The position numbers and the translations under genes are program-made. A DNA stretch of 64,000 nucleotides from Ptiloglossa arizonensis (Eukaryota > Arthropoda > Insecta > Hymenoptera > Colletidae), in the NCBI RefSeq assembly GCF_051014685.1, contig NC_135058.1, forward strand, positions 7,416,811 through 7,480,810, given 5' to 3'. This document shows positions 10,661 through 22,901 of the stretch, one piece after another. Every line of letters starts with the position of its first letter. The first letter of the stretch is position 1. The notes under the pieces are model-generated. The model was not told the origin of the DNA and ran no database searches. It saw nothing but the letters and a program-made list of their open reading frames with translations.

Positions 10661-12504
10661 AAGTACCCCGTGAAATAACGTTCGAGGCTTACGAAATAAC
10701 TATACAAGATTTTATCTATCGTTCGCGCAACATTCGAGGGAATGAAAATTACATCTATTTTGAGGTTATCTCGATTTCTTCTCGTCCAGGTGATGCTACC
10801 GTGTCAATGGATCGCGTTAATACGCGTAAACAATGATAGCTGGGGAACGGACGAGTCGAGATAAAAGCTGCTCGTTGGTAAAAGATCGACCATCGTTCGT
10901 GAAATTAACGTGGATACATCGTTCGTTGTTTGTTCCGATCGGTTACCCCGATAATTGCATGCGTCTCGATACACGCAAGAATGTTCGGTCCCGTTTTCTC
11001 GGCATCGATTCCACCGTATTTACCGAACGGTGTAGCGTCGTAAACGAAACAAATTGTATATGCATACTTGTGACCGAGTAACTTGGACCCGTGTAACCTG
11101 TAACACAATGCAAACTTTGAAAGGCACGCGGCACCGGGGTCGAAGCAAACCCCGGGACAACTTTATCAATTTACCGTGTAATTATTAATACGCTTAACGT
11201 GGTTGGAACTACCTTTTGTTGTTAAGCACATCGGAGATTGCCCCGTGGAACGTTTCGTCGTTGATTTTGGTAAAATCAAGACTCCCATCGACCCGTAACG
11301 ACACAAGTTTCGCGACGTTACGTTCGATCGAACAATACGGGCATTCTTGGCTTTCTTCCGCGGATCCGAAGTTTCTCACTCGGCAATACTCGCGAACGTT
11401 CACGCGCATCGAATCCAAGCGATTCGTTAAAATCGTACGCGCGAGTACTGCGACGCGAACGCTCCAATTATTACCGAAAAGCATACGCAGACCGTAGAAC
11501 ACGATTTTTCAATTTGGATACACGAGTGGCGGTTGTCTACGCGCGCGTAGAACGTTCGAAATTTTCACGAGAATTTCGCTACGCGTTCGATCGCGAACGA
11601 AAATAGTTTGAAATATATTAAAACACCTACGAGTGAACGCGCGCGCGGTTCAAAGTCCGCTGAAAGTGTTCGATTACCTTTAAAAAATATCGAACGGGAA
11701 AAATGTCCCGCGAGCGTGGACGTTGAATCTTTTCGTCGTATTAATTCCGGTTCGAAGGTGTCGACGTTTCGCGCTGTCGCTCGTTTTTTTTCTTCTTTTT
11801 TTTGTTGTTTCCACGTCGATGACTCCGAAGGCGGTGTTTCGTATTCAAGATCGCGAAAAGTGAACGCGTGTACAGGTCGTAAATTCGCGAGCGCATAAAT
11901 CCTCCCGGCATTTAAAGGTGCAACGTTTGCCAGTCGGGGGCGAGTTTCCCGGTCGGTCGTTCCTCTGTCTCTTATTTCCGTATCAGCCCGAAGACGCCAT
12001 GCATTTTCATAAATTACGCATTAGTTCCGGTTTCCACTCCCCACCCCGTGCCTTGGCGTCATGATTTGAAAAGTTGCGAGTCCCGACGCGTTATTTATGC
12101 AGGCGGACCGGAGACCCGAAGTCGCCGAACTTCGTTCGCGCAGAGTCGTATCGCAGTTGTTTGCCAATTACGTTTGTCGAGGATCGGTGCTAGCTTCGAC
12201 GGAGATTAAATCCAACGGTGGCGACGTAAGTCGAACTTCGCAGACGATTGCCCGGTGAGCGATCGCGTTACTTCGAATTGCCGCCTCTCTTGTCGTTAAT
12301 ATTCCGAATATCAATTTCGGAAAATAATCACCCCGATATTTTACACCGGTAATAACTCGATCGCGAAAGACCTCGAATGTTCATTCCTCTCGCGGCAATA
12401 CGCGGTATAATTTATCGAGTTATAAATAATTCTTTGACGATAGTCGGATAAGAATGAACAGCGCGATTATAACGCAACTATTTACAACTCTTCACGATTC
12501 TTTG
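10661..12504. other. No gene recognised; noncoding
   Basis: No exon is recognised. A 7-bp hairpin with CCGGGGT/ACCCCGG arms lies at 11134-11155, and the 11-mer AAGGCACGCGG at 11121 is a chance match to the miR-124 seed region. At 11910-11936 TTTAAAG is followed by CCAGTC, which would be a weak core promoter. Thymine-rich tracts occur near 11785. GTAAGT at about 12228 is a good donor word, but such words are expected often by chance. Confidence 0.5.
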
Positions 12505-12594
12505 TTCAACTCTGCTCGGTTCGACACTTCTCGACTCCACACTTGTCCATTCGACACTTCTCCACTCCACGCTCCTCGGTTCAACACTGCCTTT
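12505..12594. repeat. 15-bp minisatellite, six units
   Basis: Six 15-bp units run at 12505, 12520, 12535, 12550, 12565 and 12580. Types alternate between TTCGACACTTCTCSA-like and CTCCACRCTYSTCSR-like, so a 30-bp higher-order period is visible. Because 15 is a multiple of three, a minus-strand frame stays open through it and reads as repeated five-residue units of the SVEWR type. That frame has no recognisable domain and I take it as a by-product of the repeat. Confidence 0.85.
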
Positions 12595-13920
12595 CCTTTT
12601 GAAAAAGGAAAAGCTCTCGTTCGCTTTTTCGTTGGGCCTGCTCCGGATCTCGACTTTCTCTTTTATCACTCTCGCTCGTTACTCACCAAATGTCGTCTCA
12701 AAGCTACGTTTTTTACGTTAAGCTGAAATTACGATACTACAAATTCGTTAACTTACTTTCTACGTTAAAATGTAGATTCTTCGATATTGAGACAGCATTC
12801 TTTCGTAAAGCAATAATTATACTGGTCTGTTTCTCTACGTTTCGGTCATTTGCATTTGATCCTCTTTAAACGCGTTTCTGCGTGAACCAAAATTGCAATC
12901 GTCCAACGTAATACGCAAAGAAAGTTTCTCTTTATGTTGCGCGATTGTGTTGTAATCTTATCTCTCTTCTCACGAACGAAACGTTAACGCAAATATGCGT
13001 TTTAGGTATCGTAGGATCCATACCTTGGCTCCGTATTGTTCGTAGACACCGGAAGTAACAAGGTTTACGAACGTATAGCGATTTTTGAAACGTTTTTCGG
13101 CAAATCGAAGAACGAATGTCGGTCATTGCTCCCTAGCGATGAATTGCCGTTATGACGGTAACTGAATATCGCGCGGATCGGTTGAAGTGAAAAGCGATGT
13201 TACGATGAATAGGTTACGCGTATTGTAGAGACGATAGAGATGTATTGTAACACGAGAACTATACGACAAATTTGTCCACGTACGATAAACGTACGTTACC
13301 GTGGACTTGTATCAGTCCCGTGCTTTGAACGCGTTTTACGTTTCCCGATTCCTAATTAGTCATTTACTTCGGTCCGTCGAGTTTACAACGGGTAAAGTTT
13401 TCAAGAAAAAGAGTTTTCGCGGGTTCGCGGAGCTAATTTGTAACACCATTATGTCACGAGTAACCTATCGGTATTTACCGATGGAATACCATTATCTACC
13501 GAAAGAATCTCGAGTACAAAAACCATAACGAGACTGGTACCGTGGAGGAGAAGCAATACTGAAATCGATCGTACGAAAATCTCAGGTAACTGAGATGACA
13601 CGTGGCCTGAAAATATTCACCGGTAGGGTGTTTGTCGGTCTCGCGGTCAAACAACGCCAGAAGGGGCGAGGTGACGGGGGTGTCGTTGGTCTCTTTTCCT
13701 TCGTTTAGGGGCGAGCTGTTCGCGTGGCCGGGCACATTCGTCACGGACGAGTATCGCCCGTTGTTACGGAGGCAACGCGAAACTTTCAAGTGATATTAAA
13801 CACCTGTCAAACTATGCGCCGGGAACGGTGCAGCGGGGGTGGGTCGGTGAAGTTTAGGTCGAGTCGCGGATAGAGCTCGCGTCGGTACGAGCAGCTCACG
13901 GTGGCGAGCCTTGTTGCGAA
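12595..13920. other. No gene recognised; possible 5' flank of the 13.9-kb candidate exon
   Basis: I see no exon. A 6-bp hairpin (ATCGGT/ACCGAT) sits near 13468-13483. The last 150 bases are GC-rich with no TATA box, compatible with, but not evidence for, a TATA-less promoter upstream of the candidate exon at 13921. Confidence 0.45.
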
Positions 13921-13996
13921 ATGGAGTTACGCGCGCTTTTTGGGATATTATGTTTGAGTTGGCCCGTAATATACGCTCGCGCCGCAAGAGTTGGAG
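13921..13996 (+). CDS. Candidate first coding exon with signal peptide
   Basis: The ATG lies in a favourable context (A at -3, G at +4). It opens MELR followed by a hydrophobic core (ALFGILCLSWPVIYA) and small residues ARA, a textbook secretion signal with likely cleavage near residue 21. The frame meets a donor-like GGAG|GTACGC after base 13996, which would be a phase-1 junction, common for signal-peptide exons of secreted and cell-surface proteins in animals. If unspliced, the frame continues to about 14265 with a proline- and cysteine-containing stretch (NCTELGKKCTPPQFGCKK). No downstream exon was identified and no family is recognised. Short hydrophobic ATG frames arise by chance, so this remains a candidate. 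Confidence 0.25.
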
Positions 13997-14337
13997 GTAC
14001 GCCGCACTCGAGGCCGAACGATGGACGCCCACGCCCCTCGCCGCCGGTTAATTGTACCGAGCTTGGAAAAAAGTGTACTCCGCCGCAATTCGGTTGCAAA
14101 AAACCGGTGTCGGACCCACTCGAGCGATCGCGGAACGCGCGCCGCCATTACGGAACGTCCAGCGAGAGGATAACTCTACGCGAAACGTGGGAATCTCGAG
14201 CACCTACGGGGATTCGGTGGAATAAGTTTCGTTTAATAACAATGGTGTATTTCGAGGTCGATTGAATTATTTTCAGGGAAGGTCTAAGACGAAGGAGTTT
14301 CGTTGTTGGTTTTGTTGACGGAGGTGGTCGAAGTGTA

Positions 14338-14573
14338 CTGTTCGCGACTGAGAAGAAGGCAGACGAGTCTTTCCCGCTCTCTGCATCCCCACTCTACTTG
14401 CAGTCTATTAGTGCTCGCTATTGGTTACTGTCGATTACGTGTACAATGTAATATTGTTGACCGTATAGATCTTCGTCACTGTTTTCGGCCAATAGCGAGC
14501 AACGAAGGAGTTGACTGTGTAAAGCGGAGTAGGGATTTAAACGTTCGTCGGCCTTCTTCTCGCGGACGAACGG
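14338..14573. mobile_element. TA-flanked MITE, copy A (236 bp)
   Basis: The element is bounded by TA at 14336-14337 and 14574-14575. Its left end reads CTGTTCGCGACTGAGAAGAAGG, with ends matching the reverse complement of the right end (CCGTTCGTCCGCGAGAAGAAGG) after a small gap. Imperfect complementarity runs inward and becomes perfect over 13 bp at TGCTCGCTATTGG (14412-14424) and CCAATAGCGAGCA (14489-14501). TA duplication fits the Tc1/mariner superfamily. There is no transposase, so it would be a non-autonomous element. Copy B at 56634 shares the terminal and internal sequence, which confirms that this is a dispersed family. Confidence 0.85.
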
Positions 14574-17410
14574 TACGTACGAGCCTTTGACGAATCGAGA
14601 ACTCGAGGAAAGAGGGTCGCAGAGTCCTCTGGCGAGTACGAGAGGTACTGAACTTTTAACGTTTCTCTTTAAATCTCTTGCACTCTCAACTTCGAGTCGT
14701 TGTCGTTCAGAATCTGCTTTTTACTCTCTGAACGGAGCCAACCGAGTACGGTCTAAGAACGGGAGTAGCGGAAGCAGAGCCTCGGGACAGAAATCAGTGC
14801 ACCTGCCAAGAGACGAAGGTAACGTTGAATCTCCTCTCGCGAAGATTACCTATTATTTCTGCCCCGTTTTCAGGTGTTCTCCTTTTTCGGACACCGACGA
14901 TACGGGAACAGTTGCCTAGCTCGGAACACTGGACCGGGATGACACCCAATGAAAAAGCTAAGCGGGGTATTAACCGTCGAGCGAAATGCTTCCCTTTTGC
15001 GGTTCGGTGAGTGGCCACGTTTATCCGATCTTCGCTGGATCCCTCGTCGATACATAGTTAAACGTCACCGTGAGTAACTCGCGACTCGAGTAATCTCTTG
15101 TCGCGTGTTTTTTGTCGAAAAAAGATCCACGACCGAACAGGTACAAGCACCGGAGAATCTCGGTAATCTGTGCTAATGTGGAAGCACCTGGAAAAGCGAA
15201 AAAATTGAATTTTTTATCACGTGGATGCGAGTAAACGAAATCGAAGCTGGTGGATTCAAGAGTAACGCGGTTAACTTTGCATTTAACGATGTATTTTCTT
15301 TTGCACCTCAAATCGTGCGAACTATTCTTTCGAAGTGCTTAAAAATAAGAAACAGGGATCCTGGGTTGAGTAGAATGTGCACAGCACTCGAGTAAGTTTT
15401 GTTTAGACGTTGGTTAATGATTTATTCAAATGTTTGGCCTGGTACCTAGTTTCCATAACGGAACATTCTTTCTCGAAATACTTGGAGTAAACGTAAACGT
15501 AAAATATCGTCGGTGAGTATTCCAAACGCGAGCGTGTTTCGATGGAAAACGAATTACGAGGTTTTCGGAGAAAGTACGCGTACACTGTACGGATAATGGG
15601 TGGTCGAGCGTATTTGTCGTTCGCTTCCAACACACGAGAAGTTCATTCATTTCTACCGAACGAAGTTTCGTGCGTTTGGAAGGTGTTTCCAAATTAGCGG
15701 TTGCCGTTGTTTCCAACATAGTTGATAAGAAACAGAGGGAAGACGAATGTGTAGAGTTTAAAGGTAGTTTGTTACCGGAACATGTTGAATGTTATGGTCA
15801 CTGGCCTTACCAAACTCCATTAAATTCCCTATAACTCTTAAGTAACATACAAGCTGTCCCGCCTAACTTTATCGCTCGAAATATTCCTGCTACTTATTAC
15901 GGAACAATGTGGTCGCATCGCGATGAAATATTCGGCGCTTTCGTTGCGTCGCGTAAGACACTTTTGTGCTACAAAATTGATCGAATTAAGATTATCCTCC
16001 AAAATCTAAGTGTTCCTTAAGTTTCCTCTACAATCTTGTTCAACATTAGGAAAAAATAAAGCGACGATTCTTCGTCTTTCGTCACTTTCTTCCGTCAAAG
16101 AGAAACCGATGAAACTGGCGAAGGGATGTTCATCGAATGGAAGACAATTTTCCTATAAAATATTTCTGGCGAGGCAATTGCAATTAGTATTCGTTGCTCG
16201 TTGTAAAATTTATGTTCGCGGTAAAAGAGTGCACGGTTAAAAAATGACTCGATATTTGTTTCTCGTTTCTTCGCAAATTCTCCAATTCCGTGGTTCGCGC
16301 GTTGTACACACACGGTCGACTCTCGTAGCGTCGCAGTTCGGGTCTCGCGCCAGGGACACTTGGAGAGGGTCCACCGCGATCGACTGGGAGCTCTCGATAC
16401 GAAAAGTCGATACGACGCAACTTTTTCGTCGGCGGAAGAGCACGGATTCGAAGGAAAGAAACTTCGACGGGGCGTGCCCGGAAGACCGAGCTAATCGAAG
16501 TATTTTAATTATTTCGTAGTCGGGTTCGAAGTTCCTCGCAAGTCCGCGCTTTGGTGAACTCCGCGTCGATGTTTCAAAGCGGAACCGGTGTAAGACAATT
16601 AAGCCGGTAATTTAAACAATATGAACTTTCGCAGTTAATGGGAACTGCACGGGCGATAAATTGCAACAGGGTAAACAGGATCGCGAGTGCATCGCGAAAG
16701 AAATCTATTTAAACCGGTATCTTTTGTCTCGTAAACCTGTTTATCCGTTACGGGGATGCGATCCATCGGACGTGGGATTTACGATTGCTTTTGTTCGTCG
16801 CGCGATTCGTGCTTACGAGCTTCGGAAAACCGATCGGAAACGGGCCAACTAAATGGTTCTTTCGCTTCATCGAAGGGATTGATAATGAGACGACTCGAGT
16901 GGGCGGTTCGAAAGGGATTGCGAAACGAACGTTTTAATCGTCCGCTTGGAATTCAGCTCGTATCGAAAATATTCTCGGTACGTACCGTGGGCGTCGTCGA
17001 ATATTAAATTTAGAAAGAAAGAATTCGCCGATGGACTGGACGCTCGATTCGGTGCAGGAAACAGTCGTCCGACGAACGAAAGATCCGGGTTCAATTTCCG
17101 GACGACAATCCGATCGGCTGATTGTTTTCCTCCCTACGGTACAAAATTGATCGTAAGAACGTACACCGTACCGGTCCGTAATTTAAGATTTATCCGTGTT
17201 GCTCACATTTCGAAGATACACCGATCCGGAACGAAAATTTCAATTTATTCGCCGATCGCAATCTCCGTTCAACTTTCACGCAGAATAATCACACATGAGT
17301 AGATATCGCGAGATCGAAACGCGCGGTCGACGATCAATTTCAAACGGATGAAACAAAAAAGACGAACAACGACTACGTTAACGCTCTTCATCGTATTCTA
17401 CGCTTTAGAG

Positions 17411-17434
17411 TTTCGGTTTCGGTTTCGGTTTCGA
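17411..17434. repeat. (TTTCGG)3 TTTCGA hexamer repeat
   Basis: Three exact TTTCGG units are followed by TTTCGA. It is a minor simple repeat with no evident role. Confidence 0.85.
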
Positions 17435-20400
17435 TTTTTCACTCGCCTCTGTCCGTTCCGAATCTTCCACACGTGTACACACACAGACACTCTCCTGGTA
17501 GATTGTAAAGGGCCACGCGTACTCCTTAGAAATACCTGCGCGCTCTTTTCTGCACAGTTCCAAACACTTCGCACCCGATTTCGTACTGTCCGGAATAAAA
17601 CACGGGCGCATAATTCGTTAATCTTCCCACAATTGTTCAACGATGCGGAAATATCGTTTTACGTCCTCGTCGAGTACCGTACGATATCGAATCCCGGAGA
17701 ACGAACAAAATCTCGCGAACGAAAATAAATACGGCTCGTCGTTCAACACGGTGAAATGTTCGGTCAATGTCCAAGTTACGCTCGTAGAAGCTTTCGTGTT
17801 TCCACGGGACAAAGATGCGAGCGTGGATCCAAGAGCTTTGTTTCGCGCGCTCGAATACGCTTCGTTACTCGCGCGATGTTCGATAAACCGAGACGTTTCG
17901 AGTTTCGGAAGAATCGTTGGCGAACGGTCACCGGGAACCGGGGAATCCTTTGATCTTTACGTAGATCGCATCGATCCGATACTTTTTCAACGCGTTCTGC
18001 TCCAAAGTCTCGGACCGTTTATTTGCATAATATTATCGCCGATATTACAGCGGCAATTTTCCTCCCGGTGAAAAAATCGAGGTTCGAAAGCCGGTGGTCG
18101 GAAACTTACGGTCAGCGCGTAGTAACACGCAATCGTTTTTCTTTCGGTCGAGCTGTAAAATAGCCACCGGCTTTGAAAAAGTTTCATAGGAGGGCGAGGT
18201 GGCCCGTCGTTGGTTAACTTTAACGATCCCTAATGATCGGTTATTTAACACGCACTTAAATACGCAAGGAAAATCGCGAAAGTCTCGCGACGGGGACCCC
18301 GTCGGGAGCGATCGCCGCGGCGGTACGGACGATAATTCTCGTCGTGTCACGCGAATCGAAGCAGTCACGCTTACGCGTTGCATCGAGTCAGGCCGATGTA
18401 AGCTCAGCTTTCTCGGGGTAACACGTCGTAGAACGTACCGCAATTTATCTCTGCCACCTATGTCGTCCAGGTCCGGTGATTCGAGCACGGTACGACCGTT
18501 TGTAGCTTCGATTCCGTCATTAAGGCAGCACTCATGGTTTATTCAGATGACCACACTGGGAGAGGACCGAGACCGTAGCTACCGACGGGCTTACGCGGTT
18601 CTCTAGAGTCACTTGCTCATTCAGTTGATTACGTCGACCCACGAGTACGGTTCCCCCTTACGGCTCGAACGCCCTAATCCTACCATTGCCAAAGGCGAAA
18701 TGCCCTTAAGGTGTTTGCACGAACCTCCCGTGCCACTTGGGCCATGCTCGGGGCTTCGTAAGTCTTCCCCCATCGATCACGCGCGGTTAACATAAAAAAT
18801 CTTCTCGGCTTTGTTCGTTCCCTCTCGTTCGATCGCTCGGTCGGAACCCCTCGCCGATCGATCGGTTTCGGCCCACCGCGCGATTCTTTACGTTTTTTCA
18901 ATTCTTCGTTCCTACGTTCGTCGAACGATGAAAATTTCTGCGCGCAAATGAATCGAGCGGGAAATCGAGCGTTCCCGATGGCGAATCTACGACCGCTTTT
19001 TCGAGTTAGTTTTCTTTCGGGTTTCGTCGCGAGATCCGTGTTCCGTTCTCGAAAATTGCAACGTTACTTTCCACTTGGCGGGACGCATTAACGACCGGTA
19101 CGGGGATACGGAGTCGATTAATCGTCGCGCGGATAAACGCGCGTAACTCGCGCCCCGACACGCGCATACTTGTCACGGTTCCACGTCGGTAAATTAATCG
19201 CCAGGTAAACGTCCGACGCGCTCGACTCTCCAGGCTTTTTCTACGTAACGTCGCGACGTTCGATTACCATTTTAATCGGTGCGGTGTATCTCGGTGCAAA
19301 AGGATCGAGCTCGCGCTTCGAGAACACCGAACGAGGTCTCGATACGGTTAACGTTGCAAGGTTCTTCGTTAACGCGGATCAGAGGATGGTCGTTACGCGC
19401 ACGTATGCAGCGGTGGATACGTAGCCAGCAAGGCCGATGTGATCGCGTAACAGCGTAAAGGCGAGTGCGCGGCTCGATGGCTGGTTTGGCAAACACCGGT
19501 TTCAATGGGGAATGATTTTCAATGGGAATAAAATCGAACTCGGATACTCGAATATGGAACGAGGCTGTGGGCGAGACGAGGCGTTAAACGAAGCGTTTTT
19601 GTCTCACGTTTCGTGCGCCGGGGGCTTATGAATCATTCTCGTTCGAGGAGACGGTGAACCGTGGCGGCCGGAGCACGGCTTTCTCGGATTCATCGCGCGA
19701 TCAATGCCACACCGAATCGGTGATCTTGGCGATGGAGATCTCCGAGGTATGATGCTTCCACGGAATCGGGAATAACTTTTATCGTCGCCGCAGACCTTTG
19801 AATATTCAGGGACAGATCTGTTCGGTTCATCTGTCCACCTGAATATTCAATGATTTCCCTCGTTCGTTTGCTCGTTCGCGTGGTCCTGCGCGCCCCCCGC
19901 GCGTTTCCACGGAGTTCCAATCGAATCTTTCCAAACGTTTCTGGCCGCACCGTTCGCAAAAGGTTTTGTTTTTTTTTTTGTCTTCGTACGAGATGCACGC
20001 TCGATGGAATCGTGTCGCGAATACGTACATTCTTTTCCCTTTTTCCCGCGTAAACACGTTTCCACGGGCGCATTCCGTATCGAAATCAGAATTTCTCGCG
20101 AGTCTCGATTAACTCTTATCGTACCGAGAGAACCTCGATATATAGGTTTCTTCAACGACACTCTATAACCGTTGGAAATACGCGGCTTGCGATTTTTCTG
20201 TGTGTTTCGTCGGTAATCTCGATTTCTAGGATCAAAGGGGAAATATATCGACTAAAGAAATTTTTTCTATGGAACGAAAAACCCACGAAAAACGTATATT
20301 ACAAAATTTTTAACAATTTTGCAACCCCTTAACCGAAACGACGTTCGACAATTAACTACTCGTCCGAACGTATTCTATACTCCAAAACACGTTTATTTAT

Positions 20401-22372
20401 CCTCGGGGTAGTTTATCGCGTTTCTTGAACGATCCCGAGCCCTTAGGGCGGTGTTTGTATCTAGGTCGTATATTTGCACGAGCGGTAAGGTTTCTCTTCG
20501 AATTCTGTAATCGGATAAGCGGCAAACTTTTCCGGATAAAGTAAAATTTTAGCGAGCTACGCTTCGACCCGGTTTCGAGGAACGCCGTTAAGTCGATTAC
20601 TCGAAGGGTGTGTATCGGCCGATACATTTTTCGAATAATACGGTTTCCGTAATGTATAATTAACGTTGTCGTACGTACGCTAATACTCGCGTGTATCAAT
20701 CGTAACCGTGATCGTGGATATGGTTTTATCGCGGCGGTGGTTCGAAGATATTTCAACCGGGGACAGGAAACACAGGGCGAATCGTTCGGGTTCTCGAACA
20801 AATTAAATTCCTCTCCCGTCTTGGTTGCGATCCTCGGACTTCAAACGATCAAACGACGATCGGGGTTTTTACGCGCAACTAAATTTCGCCGGTGGCACGC
20901 CAAGTGGAAATGCCAAATTAAAATTTTCGAGGTTGCGTCTGTTGCTCGATAGCCAGCGGCTGTCGCAATTTCACGCATGGCGGGCCACGTTCGACGCACG
21001 CACGCCCACGGAATCGTTCCCGGCAAATTAATAGTCTCCCTGTGTTATCGAACCTCGCCTGTTTTCCGCGCGGACCACTCCGGAAAACGACGATCTTCGA
21101 GGATACGGGCGGAAAGATCGCGCGACCGAAATCAAATCTCTTCCATCCCTTACCAAACGATGATTCACAGTTCCTCGTAACCCGCTGGAAAGAAATATTT
21201 CCTCGATGCGTTCGCGACGATACGAGAACTCGCAATTTCTTCGCGAGGGTATCTTCGATCCGGGATCTTCGCGCGTGATCTACATTTCGCAAAGTTTCGA
21301 ACTTTTTCGAATTTTCGAGAACCTTTTCCTTCTTAATCGCGCGAAACGAAGTTACGATACACACTGAATCGTTCCAATTGCGACCGATAGATATTCGAAT
21401 AACTATCAGTGTCTCTATAGCTGTCATGTGGATTATTCTACTCGATAACGGAGCAATGTACGACGAATTGCGAATAAAACAATTTTAGTACAAATTTGGA
21501 TTTTGCTTTTACCTCATAACGCATAGACATTACTAGTGTAATTGCTTGCGCATTTAACGTGGTAAAGGCAATAATTTTACCATTCGTCTTTCATCTATCG
21601 CGCAAACTGGATCACTAATATGTAAGAATTCCATTCGAGCACGTTAGGGACATTGGACTTAATTACAGATTTTCGATTAATTGGCGATCGAGAGAATTCT
21701 AACGCGTGATCGAAAAGATTATCACTTTCAGATTATCGCGATCTTCCTTTCGAAAGTATAACCGAAACGCTCCGGAGGGACGCATCCATCGCGCCGCGTA
21801 GTGAGTTTCTTCTTTCGAAAAATGCACCGTCCAACCGAAGGATGTTCTCCAAGTGTTTCGAGGCGAGTATCGATGACTTGGAACAATCCCGTGCGGTGAA
21901 CTCGTCTCGTTCGTGCGAAACGCTCGGCAGCAAACGAGACGCGTCCATATTGCACCGAGCCGATGACGAGCGTAACGTTGACGTTCGATACGAGATCGGT
22001 GGTGTCGTTCGTCTCTATCGCGGGCCGTGATATTAAGAGGGAAACACGTCCCTCGTTCCAGATCGAATTAGGATTCGTTGAACGTCCGCGGTATCGCTTG
22101 CCCGTTATTAATCTCCGCGCGACGAATCTACCGCGATGATCGCCGGGGACTTGGCACGTGGTACACGGACCAGCGAGTGTCGGTGCTTTATGGCGTGCGA
22201 TTCGTGGGCGACAATTTATTGGCAAACGGGAGACGTTCGCGCTGTTCGAAAACGCGCGAAAAATAAATGAGAGTTTAAACCGTGCGACCGCGGGACGGGC
22301 GCGGAACGCGAACGAAACGTCCCCTGTCATCGGTGACATTTATGGACGGGAAACAATGAGCGCCGCGCGTGC

Positions 22373-22443
22373 AAAAAACAACGAAAAAAGAAAAGAAAAA
22401 TAAAAAAAAAGAAAAATAAACGGGGGAAAAAAAATAGAAAAAA
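22373..22443. repeat. Adenine-rich low-complexity tract
   Basis: About 70 bases are almost entirely A with scattered G, T and C, including AAAAAGAAAAGAAAAATAAA. It could be a decayed retroelement poly(A) tail, but I see no body or target-site duplication to support that. Confidence 0.8.
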
Positions 22444-22796
22444 GTGTACGCCTGTCCCGCGAGACCGCGTGTACCACATCGCGTCGCGTGTGCGCGTGTA
22501 CGGATGAAAGCAGTCGGACGCGTGAAACGTTGCAACGATTCCGATCTGTTTCTCCCTGAATCGAACGAAACGCGTTTCTCTACGTCGCGATGCTTCGATG
22601 TTTTTCCATCGCGGCGAAAATAGACGCGCATCGTGGCCTTTATTCCCGCGCGAACGCTCGACAACTTTTTACCCGACCACCACCACACGGCCACTTCTCT
22701 GGCTTTCGATCTTGCGATGTCTCGTCTCGATCTTACGAGTCGAGATCGTGATTTTTGGAATCGATTCGCGAATTTAGTTTGGCTCGACAAGACTCG

Positions 22797-22901
22797 TTAA
22801 CCCTTTCCAGGTTAACGGTGACTATAATTGCTCGTTACACCGCACGCTCGGTGTACGGATGACCGTTGTCGGTCATTGTTTTACCGGTGACTGCGGTCAC
22901 C
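22797..22901 (+). mobile_element. Possible piggyBac-like left terminus (TTAA-CCCTTTCC) with three hairpins
   Basis: TTAA at 22797-22800 is followed by CCCTTTCCAGG, the TTAA-CCC arrangement typical of piggyBac-type ends and matching the start of the complete element at 59756. Three perfect short inverted repeats follow in succession: TACACCG/CGGTGTA (22836-22855), ATGACCG/CGGTCAT (22859-22876) and GGTGAC/GTCACC (22886-22901), with loops of 6, 4 and 4 nt. I could not find a matching right end (AAAGGG-TTAA) within the following 2 kb, so this may be a truncated copy or a chance TTAACCC. Confidence 0.4.

Larger units (their letters stand above)
14576..22796. other. No gene recognised; noncoding
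   Basis: No exon or RNA gene is supported. There is a short TTTCGG hexamer run at 17411-17434 and an adenine-rich tract at 22373-22443. Other frames here are arginine/serine-rich, as expected for translations of CpG-rich random sequence. Low-CpG, AT-richer patches occur around 15320-16060 and 21410-21640. Confidence 0.5.

Noticed and set aside
11121..11131. AAGGCACGCGG, resembling the miR-124 5' region
   Set aside because: Only 11 bases agree and the 3' half of the mature microRNA, which is almost invariant across animals, is absent; no suitable precursor hairpin surrounds it.
11910..11936. TTTAAAG followed by CCAGTC as a core promoter
   Set aside because: The spacing is shorter than usual for TATA-to-initiator and no exon follows; such combinations are frequent by chance.
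12131..12230. Possible noncoding first exon ending at GTAAGT
   Set aside because: GTAAGT is expected about 16 times per strand in 64 kb, and nothing else supports transcription there.
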